A stretch of DNA of 64,000 nucleotides, taken from Neodontobutis hainanensis. Taxonomy: Eukaryota > Chordata > Actinopteri > Gobiiformes > Odontobutidae. Positions 1-10,260 of this stretch are shown here, one piece after another (positions within the stretch are counted from its first letter, which is position 1; the number at the start of each line of letters is the position of its first letter). Under the pieces are notes generated by a model, which ran no database searches, was not told the DNA's origin, and was given only the letters and a program-made list of their open reading frames with translations. Position numbers and translations under genes: made by a program. Location: NCBI GenBank assembly GCA_024349245.1, contig JALDNG010000080.1, positions 62,001 to 126,000 on the forward strand. Direction: 5' to 3'.

Positions 1-88
1 GCTTTTCTACAATTTAGTTTTTACTATAGTTGTGGCGCTTTCTTGCCAGTGACCTAAATTTGGGTTATGTGACGTCATCTTTAGGAGC

Positions 89-255
89 TCTGTACAGGCA
101 GGTGCTTGGGTGGTGGGAGGAACTTGAGTACCCAGAGAGAACCCACAGTAACACGGGAAGGACATGCAGACTACTCACAGAAAGACCGGAGTTGGCCGAG
201 GATGTTTGAGTCGGCCAGGGTTTGAACTTACAACCTTCTTGTTGTAAGGCATGGA
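89..255 (+). repeat. Fragment of a dispersed teleost repeat (same family as 4731-5135)
   Basis: This stretch carries the run 'ggtgggagg...agtacccagagagaaccca' followed by 'catgcagac', 'cagaaagacc' and a 'ttgaacttacaaccttcttg' end. The same order of words is seen at 4731-5135, at 44850-45045 and, reversed, at 55342-55640. Only the 3' half of the family is present here. I recognise the family as widespread in teleost genomes but cannot name the parent element with certainty. Confidence 0.75.
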
Positions 256-360
256 ATCAACATATTACTGCGATATGGGATAGGCTATTAATACAATAAA
301 ACAAGTCAATGAGGGTGATACATTTTTGGACAGATGAGACACTTTTGGGTGCTTATACAC

Positions 361-537
361 CTGCACTGTTCAGTCAGGTCTTTCCTTTTACGTTCGAACC
401 AAATCTTCAAATGTGAAAGTTCCATCGGATTATGGTTTGGGCCAAACAGCTGCTCTTTGGTCTTGATCTGGAACAAACTGAACCAAGGTCTGTTTTGTTT
501 GTAGTGTGAAAGCACATTTGCTGATAGTTGGGACTTT
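361..537. mobile_element. MITE-like non-autonomous DNA element, copy 1
   Basis: The segment shares a layout with 26880-27045: 'tgcactgtt', then 'ccttttac', a central part rich in 'ggtctg/ccaaa' half-palindromes, and an end 'gtgaaagcacatttgctgatagttgg' in this copy against 'gtaaaagtgcatttggagatagtttg' in the other. Two diverged copies with internal palindromic words suggest a miniature inverted-repeat element. No transposase is coded and no target duplication was found. Confidence 0.45.
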
Positions 538-540
538 CAG

Positions 541-1095
541 GCCAAATACTAAAAGTTAAAGAAGCATAGCCACAAAAGAAGAAGAAATGCTCCTTAAATA
601 CTGCATCTGATTTTCTTTTTGCTGGTAGCGACTAGTGTTGCACGGTGTATCGCTACTTCAAAAGTATCATGATACCTTGGTGCTTAATTTGATACAATTT
701 CACGTTTTATTTTGGTATTGATACTTTATTTAAATATCTGACATGTGTGCCGTCAGTAAATGTGCGCTACTCATTTACCGTCAGGTGTACCAGGCTGTAA
801 ACATGATTTTTACATTTGTAAAGTCATCCTTATATTTCCACTTTTGTAGCCTGCCTTCTGGTGGAAGGAGGTATATCGCTGTAATTCGCCGTATTTTGTC
901 ATGTGGCGGCGCTCTTACTCAAGGACCGTTTAAGGTTTCATGTTAGAGGCTTGGGCTAGACAGGCAAGTAACAATAAAGATGCTCCACACAATGGTTACT
1001 TTTCTTATTTGTTTACTATAGACGTTTAGGATGTTTAATTTCTTTCTGTTTTTTTGTAAAACCTGAAAACGCAGAAATCAATGATTCATATATAC
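541..1095. other. Unassigned interval
   Basis: No gene or clear repeat is seen. Positions 616-720 contain several 'tgatac/gtatca' words in both orientations, as in the palindromic ends of some fish DNA elements. This is too diverged to assign. Confidence 0.4.
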
Positions 1096-1308
1096 ATTTT
1101 TACATTTACATTTATTCATTTAACAGACGCTTTTATCCAAAGCGACTTACATTGTTCTACAGTAATTAGTGTTACAGCCACTGGAGGCAAGGTGGGTTAA
1201 GTGTCTTGACCAAGGACACAACGACAGTACTGTGGGGAGAGTGAGAATCGAACCACCTACCTTTCGGTTGAAAGACGACTGCTCTACCCACTGAGCTACT
1301 GCCGCCCC
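1096..1308 (-). mobile_element. tRNA-derived SINE, antisense copy (tail type 'gctttggataaaagcgtctg')
   Basis: Read on the minus strand, the element starts near 1308 with 'ggggcggcagtagctcagtg', a pol III A-box-like word. It continues through a B-box-like 'ggttcgattc', the middle motif 'tgtccttggtcaagacactt' and 'cacttgcctccagtgg'-type sequence. It ends in 'tcgctttggataaaagcg' plus an AT-rich tail of 'aaatgtaaatgt' type. The same structure recurs at 37535-37733. The tail resembles the LINE-derived tails of fish SINEs. It is a retroposed copy, not a functional tRNA gene. Confidence 0.85.
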
Positions 1309-1523
1309 AAATACATGTGCACACAAATGCACACAAATGCTCTCAGTCTGCTAAAAGCTTTATTGACATGGTTATCAACACAATGTGCTTTTACAATTTG
1401 ACTGTATATCACTTTACAGCGAGTGACAAGCTGTGACCCACTAGGAGAGGTGCTTTGGTTTATCTGGCAAACATTCTATAAACACAACTCTGCCCATTCC
1501 TGAACTCAGAAAAACTTAACAGA

Positions 1524-1527
<4 letters not shown>

Positions 1528-1603
<76 letters not shown>
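1528..1603. repeat. (TA)n microsatellite
   Basis: About 75 bases of nearly pure TA dinucleotides with one interrupting C. It directly abuts the 3' end of the Dong/Rex6-like LINE that starts at 1604 on the minus strand. Confidence 0.95.
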
Positions 1604-3186
1604 AAACTTTGTCCTTCACCCTCCGCGGGTGGTCTCATCCTTCGAGCTCGGGTCCTCTACCAGAGGCCTGGGAGCTTGAGGGTTCTGCGCAGTATCTTTG
1701 CTGTTCCTAGTACTGCACTTTTCTGGACCGAGATGTCTGGTGTTCTTCCAGGGATCTGCTGTAGCCACTCTTCCAGTTTGGGGGTCACTGCCCCGAGTGC
1801 TCCGATGACCACGGGCACCACTGTCGCCTTCACCTTTCAAGTCTTTTCTAGCTCTTCTCTGAGCCCTTGGTATTTCTCTAGTTTCTCATGTTCCTTTTTC
1901 CTGATGTTGCAATCACTTGGTATTGCCATATCTACCACAACGGCTTTCCTCTGTTTGTCCACCACCACGATGTCTGGTTGGTTCGCCATTACCATTCTGT
2001 CAGTCTGAATCTGGAAGTCCCACAGGATCTTGGCTCGGTCATTCTCTACCACCTTTGGAGGTGTTTCCCACTTTGACCTCGGGGTTTCCAGTCCGTACTC
2101 CGTGCAGATGTTCCTGTACACTATGCCAGCCACTTAGTTATGGCATTCCATGTATGCTTTCCCTGCCAGCATCTTACACCCCGCAGTTAAGTGTTGGATT
2201 GTCTCAGGGGCCTGTTTGCACAGCCTACACCTTGGGTCTTGTCTGGTGTGGTAGATCTGGGCCTCTATTGCTCTGGTGCTCAGGGCTTGTTCCTGTGCAG
2301 CCATGATGAGTGCCTCTGTGCTGTCCTTCAGTCAGGCCCGTTCTAGCCATTGGTAGGATTTCTTGATATCAGCCACTTCAGTTATGTTCCGGTTGTACAT
2401 CCCATGTAGGGGTTTGTCCTCCCATGATGGTCCCTCCTCCAGCTCCTCTTCCTCATCTTTCCCCATTGCCTGAGACATTCACTAAGCACGTCTTCTGTCG
2501 GGGCCTTATCTTTGATGTACTTGTGGATCTTGAATGTTTCATCCTGGATAGTGGCTCTCACACTCACTAGTCCACGGCCGCCTTCCTTACGGCTAGCGTA
2601 CAGTCTCAGGGTGCTGGATTTGAAATGGAACCCTCCATGCATGGTGAGGAGCTTTCGTGTCTTAACGTCTGTGGTCTGTATCTCTTCCTTTGGCCACCTT
2701 ATTATTCCTGCAGGGTATCTGATCACTGGCAGGGCGTAGCTGTTTATTGCCCGTGCCTTGTTCTTGCCATTGAGCTGACTTCTTAGGACTTGCCTTACTC
2801 GTTGGAGGTATTTGGCAGTTGCTGTTTTCCTTGTTACCTCTTCAAGGTTGCCATTTGCCTGTGGTATTCCAAGGTACTTGTAACCATCCTCAATGTCTGC
2901 TATTGTTCCTTCTGGTAGTGAGACCCCTTCTGTGTGGACTACTTTCCCTCTCTTTGTCACCATTCGACTACACTTCTCAAGCCCGAATGACATCCCAATG
3001 TCAGAGCTGTAGATCCTGGTGGTGTGGATCAGTGAGTCGATGTCCCGCTCGCCCTTAGCGTATAGCTTGATGTCATCCATGTAGAGGAGGTGACTGATGG
3101 TGGCCCCATTCCTGAGTCGGTATCCATAGCTAGTCTTGTTGATTATTTGGCTGAGGGGGTTCAGACCTATGCAGAACAGCAGTTCT
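1604..3186 (-). pseudogene. Dong/Rex6-like LINE, reverse transcriptase to restriction-like endonuclease, copy A
   Basis: Minus-strand remains of a non-LTR retrotransposon. The RT part (about 3180 to 2460) shows the catalytic box LLYMDDIKLYAK near 3065-3090, then KYLGIP and a thumb ending in GGRGLVSVRA. After a frame change, a zinc-knuckle CRLC...H...C lies near 2170-2235. At 1837-2133 is a restriction-enzyme-like endonuclease with PDIVVVD, VVVDMAIPSDC and KKEHEKLEKYQGL. This RT plus C-terminal endonuclease order is known for the R2/R4 (Dong, Rex6) group, which I recognise from teleost homologues. Decay includes in-frame stops at a TGA after LVEK-type 'EELEKT', near 2325 and near 2131, plus a frameshift near 2450. 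The reading frame ends near 1640, just before the (TA)n tract. The 5' end is missing and is replaced by copy B. Confidence 0.88.
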
Positions 3187-3925
3187 GCATTGCCTGAGAC
3201 ATTCACTGAGCACGTCATCTGTTGGGGCCTTATCTTTGATGTACTTGTGGATCTTGGATGTTTCATCCTGGATAGTGGCTCTCACACTCACTAGTCCATG
3301 GCCGCCTTCCTTACGGCTAGAGTACAGTCTCAGGTCAAGGTTGCCATTTGCTGTGGTATTCCAAGGTACTTGTAATCATCCTCAATGTCTGCTATTGTTC
3401 CTTATGGTAGTGAGACCCCTTCTGTGTGGACTACTTTCCCTCTCTTTGTCACCATTCAACTACACTTCTCAAGCCCGAATGACCTCCCAATGTCAGAGCT
3501 GTAGATCCTGGTAGTGTGGATCAGTGAGTTGATGTCCCGCTCGCTCTTAGCGTATAGCTTGATGTCATCCATGTAGAGGAGGTATCCATAGCCAGTTTTG
3601 TTGATTATTTGGCTGAGGGGGTTCAGACCTATGCAGAACAGCAGTGGGGACAGAGCATCTCCTTGGTATATGCCACATTTGATGGATACTTGTGCAAGTG
3701 GCTTGCCATTGGCCTCAAGGGTGGTTTTCCATAGCCTCATCGAGTTTGCAATGAAGTGTCTTAGAGTCCTGTTGATGTTGTACATCTCCAAGCATTCAGT
3801 GAGCCATGTGTGTGGCATTAAGTCATATGCTTTATTGTAATCAATCCAGGCAGTGCACAGGTTGGTGTGTCGGGTTCTGCAGTCTTGGGTGACTGTTCTT
3901 TTTATACACTCCCACTAATTGATTG
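3187..3925 (-). pseudogene. Dong/Rex6-like LINE, second partial copy (copy B) fused head to tail with copy A
   Basis: Minus-strand RT fragment with the upstream palm region: CRTRHTNLCTAW-like sequence near 3850-3890, then PHTWLTECLE, CGIYQGDALSP (motif B) and LLYMDDIKLYAK. It duplicates regions present in copy A: 3190-3333 matches about 2465-2608, and 3334-3640 matches about 2842-3170. Relative to A it lacks about 230 bp (A positions 2609-2841). It also lacks 30 bp just before YMDD, an in-frame loss of about ten residues. In-frame stops follow GLEKCS (near 3455) and in the segment below it. The 5' end of the element is truncated near 3900-3925. The two copies are too alike and too close to be independent insertions; local duplication or nested insertion is inferred. 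Confidence 0.85.
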
Positions 3926-3980
3926 ATCAGGAACTGATCACAGATGAGGCTGTAATCTAGGATTGGGTGCATCATATGAC

Positions 3981-4203
3981 AAGGCGACAAGACTTTTGTC
4001 CTGCCAAAATCTGACCTTTCTGTGTTCATTAAATGATCAATCTTTCTTCAGTGAAGCAAATTTATTTTAGTATATTGAGCATACTTTGGGAGTGTTTTAG
4101 CTTTCATGTGAGACATTTTTAAAAACAATCGATTAATTTTAAAGTCAGGTCATAAGCTTTTGTTTCTACAAAATGGAAGCGACAAGACTTTTGTCAGGGA
4201 CTG
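3981..4203 (-). mobile_element. Solo Tc1-type terminal inverted repeat with IR/DR structure
   Basis: The 17-base core 'gcgacaagacttttgtc' occurs at about 3984-4000 (followed by 'ctgcc') and again at 4179-4195 (followed by 'agggactg'), roughly 195 bases apart. The outer copy ends at 4203 and is followed by TA, the Tc1/mariner target dinucleotide. Two direct repeats inside one long terminal inverted repeat is the known IR/DR arrangement of fish Tc1 elements. No transposase and no partner end are seen, so this is one end only. Confidence 0.8.
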
Positions 4204-4319
4204 TACAGTGACAGACACACACTGTTGCACTCAGTTTGACTGGATGCTGATGTTTAAAGTCTATATTCTCTATTTGTCTCTCTAGTTTGCTCATTTAGGA
4301 AGAGAGGGTAAAAAGGTAG

Positions 4320-4700
4320 CTTTCAGGGCCCTGTACTACAAAACTTAAACCTACAGAACTTAAACCTACAGGATATGTCTCTTCCACCCACTTAGACAAA
4401 ACCTAACAGTCCGGATCAGTGGGATCATGTCACCCATAGAGTTACAAAGCACCATTTTTAGCTGTTATGGAACTTGCCATGTTGATTTTATGGCGCCAGG
4501 AGTCCCTAATTTGGGTATATGGGCAGATTTGAATGCCCGTTTGCATGGTAATTACTGAGTCATTCAGATACTCGCTTGTTGAAAGTCCATTGATCATGTG
4601 CTCGCCCCTTGCAGAGAGCGGCAAAGCTCCGGCAGAAAGCTAAACTTAGCGACGCTGCTCATTCACTGTCCCTGTGTTAGCGGCGCCAGCTGGCTACTGC
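4320..4700. other. Possible MITE fragment
   Basis: The segment begins with 'cagggccctgtactac', which resembles the end of a fish MITE family opening with 'agggccggtactac'. It also holds a short direct repeat 'aacttaaacctacag'. No matching opposite end is found, so the call is weak. Confidence 0.25.
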
Positions 4701-4730
4701 TCTACTTCAGGTAAATTTCGTAAATTTCTT

Positions 4731-5135
4731 TCATTCATTCATTTTCTACCACTTTGTTCCATTGGGGGTCGCGGGTGACTGGAACTTATCCCAGCAGCTT
4801 TGGGCCTGAGGTGGGGTACACCCTGGACAGTGGTGTACTGTCAGATAGTCACAGGGCTGACATTTAGAGACAGACAGAGACAGACAACCATTCTCTCTCA
4901 CATTCATTCACTAGGAACACTTTATAGTTGTCAATTAACCTGTACATGCATGTCTTTGGATGGTGGGAGGAAGCCGGAGTACCCAGAGAGAACCCACGGA
5001 AACACGTGGAGGACATGCAGACGCCACACAGAAAGACCAGAGACGGCCGAGAATATTTGAGTCAGCCGGGTTTTAAACTCACGACCTTCTTGCTGTGAGG
5101 CAGGAGTGCTAAACACTGTGCCACGTGCACCCTTT
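4731..5135 (+). repeat. Dispersed teleost repeat, fullest copy in the window
   Basis: This copy runs from a 'ttcattcattcattttctacc' start through 'gggtcgcgggtgactgg', 'tacaccctggacag', 'aacctgtacatgcatg', 'ggtgggaggaagccggagtaccc' and 'cttcttgctgtgaggc' to 'cgtgcaccc'. I recognise this as one of the commonest teleost interspersed repeats. Three further partial copies occur in the window. It encodes no protein. Confidence 0.85.
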
Positions 5136-5283
5136 CTTAAATTTGTTTTTTTTTTTTTCACTTATCTTTTTGTCATCTTTGTCAAGACTGTTGAAAAACA
5201 CATAAGTAATTATTTGCTATAATATTAATAGAATCCTTGTGATTATAAACTGTATGTTGTATAGCTATATAAACTTAATCATT

Positions 5284-6525
5284 TAGAAATATTTTGAGAG
5301 GTGAACGCTGAGCCAGAGACTATAGCTACGGGCCTATCGCTGATAATGAGTGCTGGGAACACATCAGAGATTTGGATGTTTAATAGGGTTGGATAAAACA
5401 TTTGAATGAATGTACTGGCTATACAGGGGAGAGAGATCTGACTGATGCACATCCCATTGATTTTCTGTCCCACTATTTGACTGACAATTTTTGGAAGATT
5501 GTTACAAATGAGACTAATTGTTATGCTCATCAGGTTTTATCCTCAGAACAGCTGAAGTCACAGTCCAGGTTTTACAAGTATTATGATGTACTGAATGTGT
5601 GTGTCTAAAATTAATGCTTTCCTATCTTTGCATCTGTCTATGGGGCTTGTACAGAAGCCCCAGATTGAAGATTACTAGTCATCATTTTGGCCAACATATA
5701 CTCCTGGTTTTGGTAAGGTAATGTCTAGAAACAGATTTGAACGCATCCTGTCTTTTTTGCATTTTGCCAATAGTGATGAGTATGTGAAAAAAAAACATAG
5801 ACCTTTCAAAGTGTGTGGAATATTTAGAACAATAATCCCTCACTTTTCAGCAGTTTAAAGACTTCTCAATGAGCTTTTCTTACATGAGATGACATTAGCA
5901 TTCAAGGGAAGATCAACCCTTAAACAGTATAATCCCAGAAAACCGGATAAATATTGCTACAGAGCATATGTACTGAGTGAAAGCAGGTCAGGGTATTTTC
6001 AGTGGTTATGACACACTGGACAGCATACTGATGCAGCTGGTGACATAAGTGCCACCCACTCAGAAGTCTTTAAACTACTGTCTCAATACAAGGAGAAAGG
6101 CCATCATTTATATATGGATAGCTACCTTATGTCACCAGCCCAAGCTGCAAGTTACACTGATTTATGTGTAATAGTAAAGAACACAAAAAAAGAAATGCAA
6201 AAAAAAAACTGACAAAAAATGCTGTACAGTTGAAACAAAGTGATGGGCCAGTGTTTATGAGGAAGAGCAAGCTGTTGGTTTGTGTGTGGTTTAATACTAA
6301 ACACATTACAATGTTATCAACGCTTCATGGGAATAGACTAGTGTGAGTTAACAAGTACAACAGGTTTATGGGGGAGTAGACAAATATGATCTAATGGATG
6401 AAAACGTACCTAGTTCTACATCGGTCAAGAAAATGGTACAACTGCATTTGCAAAGCTATTCTAAGCATCAGTGTTGTCATCTCACGCATCATTTACACTA
6501 AATGTAAGTGTAAGCGGCCTTCTGC
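5284..6525 (+). pseudogene. piggyBac-type transposase pseudogene
   Basis: Plus-strand relic of a PGBD-like transposase. In order it shows FLSHYLTDNFW and NCYAHQ (near 5460-5530), a GLVQKPQIEDYW-like block (5640), MSRNRFERILSFLHF (5720), FKGRSTLKQYNPRKPDK (5900), GHHLYMDSYLMSP (6095) and GGVDKYDLMDE (6380). These blocks and their order are those of the piggyBac DDD transposase fold. By alignment from memory, the first catalytic Asp, expected just before 'EMTLAFKG', reads His. The second (YMDSY) and the third (GGVDK.D) remain. Many frameshifts and stops interrupt it, for example near 5810, 5855, 6010 and 6240, and the longest open piece is 68 codons. No terminal repeats were found. It ends at a G tract. 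Confidence 0.85.
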
Positions 6526-6529
6526 AGAT

Positions 6530-6549
6530 GGGGGGGGGGGGGGGGGGGG
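6530..6549. repeat. Poly-G tract (20 G)
   Basis: An uninterrupted run of 20 G, able in principle to form a G-quadruplex. It may also be length-uncertain in the assembly. It lies directly after the piggyBac relic. Confidence 0.95.
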
Positions 6550-6550
6550 T

Positions 6551-6902
6551 TCCATTAAGATTGACTGAATGTCACTGGCTTTACCAGCACAATGCCTTGA
6601 GCTCCAGATCCACACAACACATTTTCTTAGCCCACGGAGGGGGTCTTTCACTGGTAAGCCTTATAAAGCACAAGCCCTGAGCCCTGAGCTTCCTCTTGCG
6701 TTTAACAAGGAGCCTATAACGGCTTCAGCCTGGCCCAGCTGCCTCATCAAAGCCTCCATGCGGAGATCGTGACTTGTCTTGCCTGCCTCAAGACCTCTTC
6801 TTCCAGCTCATCCCTGCACCAGGACCACCCTCACTATGGGTGAGGAATATAAAGTGTAAAAGTAGAAAAATTATAAAGTTTGACCTTTGAGAACCTGGCA
6901 CA
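6551..6902. other. Unassigned interval
   Basis: Moderately GC-rich sequence with short overlapping open frames in several phases. I see no motif or repeat family that I can name. Confidence 0.4.
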
Positions 6903-6990
6903 CCTTGTCCTATAACTGGAAGGTTGGCGGTTTGATTCTGTTGTGTCATTGGGGAAGACACTTAACCCACCTGGCCTCCAGTGGTGTTTT
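6903..6990 (+). mobile_element. SINE fragment (tRNA-like head and middle)
   Basis: It contains 'tcctataactggaaggttggcggtttgattc' (anticodon/B-box region) followed by 'gaagacacttaacccac' and 'gcctccagtgg'. These match the SINE copies at 36115, 46452 and 17534. The A-box and tail are missing. Confidence 0.75.
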
Positions 6991-8037
6991 TGCTTGAAAC
7001 AAAACTTAAGCCACATGGCTCAGTTGTGTAAATCCACAATGGCATTCACTAATCAGGAGGACATGGATTATTTGTTCGATCCAGGACCAGACCAGGACTT
7101 TGAGTGGCTAACAACTGTGTGAAATGTTAGTCGGTGAGTCTTTTTTTGTTTTAAATAGGCTACATACACGCACTCTGTGCTATTGTGTGGTTTACTGTGT
7201 GTTGCAAAACAAGTAATTATGATCTTTAGGGTTGTGCAGAGCTCTTTATTCAAAACAGACAAACATTACTGGTGTGGAGTTGCTCACATTTCTCTAAATT
7301 GTCCTCAGCACTTTGGAGAAGATGCGCTTGTTGTGTTCCATTTATGGGATGTGTAGTTTTTAATAAGCTCCTGTGCATCACCGTAACCTCTCCTTGTGTT
7401 TCTGCTGAGAGGTTAGTGGAGTGGGATTGTGGAAACACCACTGAAGCTCGTATCCCTAATCAGTAAGGAACCTCCTAAAGTCTTTCTGTTGACCTCATGA
7501 TGTAGCTCACAAAGGTTAAGGAACAATGATTGGGAACAGGAATCAGTCAATCAATCTTATTACTGGTTTCATATTCAGTCAGTTATAAGTCCTTTGAAAC
7601 TTCTTGCTATGGTGACTGAGCAAAAAAGGCCTGAGGCTCCACTCAGGTCCAAAAACAGATGCTCAAAAAAGGAAATTATATTTAAAATTTTTCAAATAAG
7701 TTAGATTACCAAATTAAACTCTTAATTAATAAATGAGATGTTACTGATAAATGGAGGATTTAATATAACAAAAACAGCAGCTCAGGGCTAAGATGGAAGA
7801 GGTCAAAGACTGTGTCTTCCTGCTGAAGCCACGCCTCCCAGTAGCAGCCTTAGCCCTTTATGGTCTCCAAGTGGTCCACTAGGTGGAGACAACTCCGAAA
7901 ATTTAAATTAACACAAAATAACACAAATGAACCATTTTGATTTATTCATACAGTATATTGGCACAAAACGTTATTTTGTCATATATATATTAATAATAAT
8001 AATACATTGTACTCATTTTAGATTTTTCAAAATAACA
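6991..8037. other. Unassigned interval
   Basis: AT-rich sequence without recognisable genes. A short (TAA)n/(AT)n-like patch lies at 7981-8008. Confidence 0.4.
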
Positions 8038-8272
8038 AAAGATGCTTTACACAGTCCATTATTCATTCACTTCACATTTACACAGTGGTGGTGGTAAGCT
8101 ACTTTTTAAGCTACTTTATGTAGCCACAGTTGCCCAGACTGACAGAGACACTGACACGTAGCCATTTTACGCTATTTGGACTCTCTGACCATCGCCAAAC
8201 ATTCTCACACATTTATACACCAGAGCCATAGACATTGGAGGAAAGCAGGCTTAAGTGTCTTGTCCAACAATA
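8038..8272 (-). mobile_element. SINE-related repeat, antisense, degraded
   Basis: The order 'gatgctttacacagt', 'ggtggtggtaagcta', 'gtagccacagttgccc', 'ctctgaccatcgcc', 'acacatttatacaccagag' and 'cttaagtgtcttg' is the reverse of the long form of the SINE family seen at 36115-36430 and 30704. The tRNA-like head is lost. Diverged, so the boundaries are approximate. Confidence 0.6.
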
Positions 8273-9240
8273 TATTATTATTTTTATTTTTACTGTATAT
8301 ATTACCGTACCGTCTCTTTGACGGTGTTGTAATGTCATGACTGTGCTGCCATGTTCCAAAGCCCTGTGTGTTATTGCTGTTGATTGCTTGTGTCTGAACA
8401 GTGAAAGCCCCCCCATTGACAGAAATAAATAAATATTTATAATATGGGAGCACTCTGCAGCTAAACTTTGCACAAAGGTTAACAAAGGTACAGATCGCTC
8501 ATTCTGATTTCATTCTGATTTCATTCTGATTCTTTATTTCTTTAGCCTTTAACAGATTTAAGCATGGCTTTTTCATCTTCATCTATAAACTTTTTTATGA
8601 ACTTATTTTTGTCTTTAACTTTAAAGGCAGCACATTGACAGCAAAAATACACTTTACTTAAGTACATTTTAGAGACTGTACTTGTCTGTACAGAGTTGTT
8701 TTAACACAGTTATCAACAGAATGTGAATACTTGTGCTACCTCAGTGGCTGATGTGTGAAAAAGCCTTTTTGACCCAGCTGTGTGCTTTGTGTTGCAGGTG
8801 CATACATACCAGAAGTATCAGAAACAGAGCCATTTAGTTTGGATCACTAAACACAAATAAACACTCTAATGATGATGGCCCATTTTGAGTGGACAGCACG
8901 TTGATTCGGAGACAGAAGTCTTCAAAATAAATTATTGTTGGCAGTTTCTCTCTTTTCTTTTCTCCTTTTTCACTTTTGAGGTTCTCAGGATGATGACATT
9001 TCTGTAGCCGTGGTTCTTTCTGTTTTAGGTTACTATAAATTTACTGGATCCATTGCTTGCGGAGTATCAAAGTCCAGATTGATTTACATTTTTTCAACAC
9101 AAATGTAGTAAAGATTGTCTCCTGCATAGGTGAAGTTGTAGTAGCTTTGTTTGCAGAAAATTCAGTGCAGATAAACTTGAAATTGTGTTGAAATCCATCA
9201 AGCGTTTAATGTGTAAAAGGTGAGGCTGCACAACTGTGAG
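8273..9240. other. Unassigned interval
   Basis: AT-rich sequence with a threefold 'ctgatttcatt' repeat near 8503-8530. No gene or known repeat is recognised. Confidence 0.4.
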
Positions 9241-9289
9241 TTTGAGGTGATTCAAGTCATTTGAAGCACTGGGGCCATTTAGGGAACAA

Positions 9290-10260
9290 TATTCTCATTG
9301 ATCCTCTTCACACTTCACTTCAGACTTTACTTACAACACCAGCAGTTGGCACCTCAAGAAGGACCCAGCCATTGTTGGCTGTGTGTCTGAGGGGAACAAC
9401 CTGGAGTAGAGGTCGGTCATCATGGACTTTATCAACTGGTGTGGGCTCAACCACCTGCAACTAAAGAACAGCAAGACCAAGAAGTTGGTGATTGACCATA
9501 TGAGAACAGCATCCCCTCACACATCGGTGAACATCCAGGGCTCAGACATTGAGACAGTAGACAGTTTCAGGAACATGCATTTTCACCTGAACAATAAGCT
9601 GGACTGGTCTCACAACACCAGCGCCCTTTACAAGAAGGGTCAGAGTTTCCTCCACCTTCTGAGGAGGCCTTTGTTAAGGACTTTTTATGAATCTGTGGTA
9701 GCCTTTGCTATCCACTACGCTATGGTCTGCTGGGAGGCGGGCAGCACAGACTGGGACAGGAAGAGACTGAACAAGCTGGTCAGGAAGGCCAGCTCTGTCC
9801 TGGGCTGCCCGCTGGACCTGATCGTGAAGGTGAGAAAAGGATGTTGTCCAAGCTGACATCCATCAGAGACAACAGCTCTCACCCCTGCATCAGACTGTAG
9901 AGGCTCTGAGCAGCTCCTTCAGCGGCAGACTGAGACACCCTCAGAGCAGGAAGGAGCTCTACAAGGTCCTTCCTACCTGCCGCCGTGAAACTTTATAACT
10001 CACATGTGTAACAATAACCTAGTCCATTTTTCCTCCCTCCTTTACTTTGTAAATATGTACCGATAGCTTTTGCTTTTGTTTAGTTTAATCTTCATGTTTT
10101 ATTCTATATAACATGCTTCTGAGATTGTATATACATTTTTTTATTCTATTGCATGCGCACCTTGCTTTTACTGTCTGCACTTTACCTGTCTAAGAGCTGC
10201 TGTACAAGTGAATTTCCCCTCTGTGTGATCAATAAAGTCCTATCTTATCTTTTCTTAACT
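9290..10260 (+). pseudogene. Rex1/jockey-like LINE, C-terminal RT remnant with 3' UTR
   Basis: The plus-strand frame at 9422-9856 encodes WCGLNHLQLKNSKTKKLVID, then NKLDWSHNT and a FYESVVAFAIHYAMVCW block. These are hallmarks of the RT thumb of fish Rex1/CR1-jockey-group LINEs. Just upstream the frame reads HLKKDPAIVGCVSE. Relatives have a catalytic F-x-D-D there, so about three residues including one Asp are missing and the next is Pro-flanked. A TAG stop follows at about 9405. Downstream, after a frameshift near 9845, remains of the C-terminus continue (SGRLRHPQSRKELYKVL-like, 9920-9985). The 3' UTR ends with 'caataaagtcctatcttatctt', a typical fish LINE tail. 5'-truncated and inactive. Confidence 0.85.
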
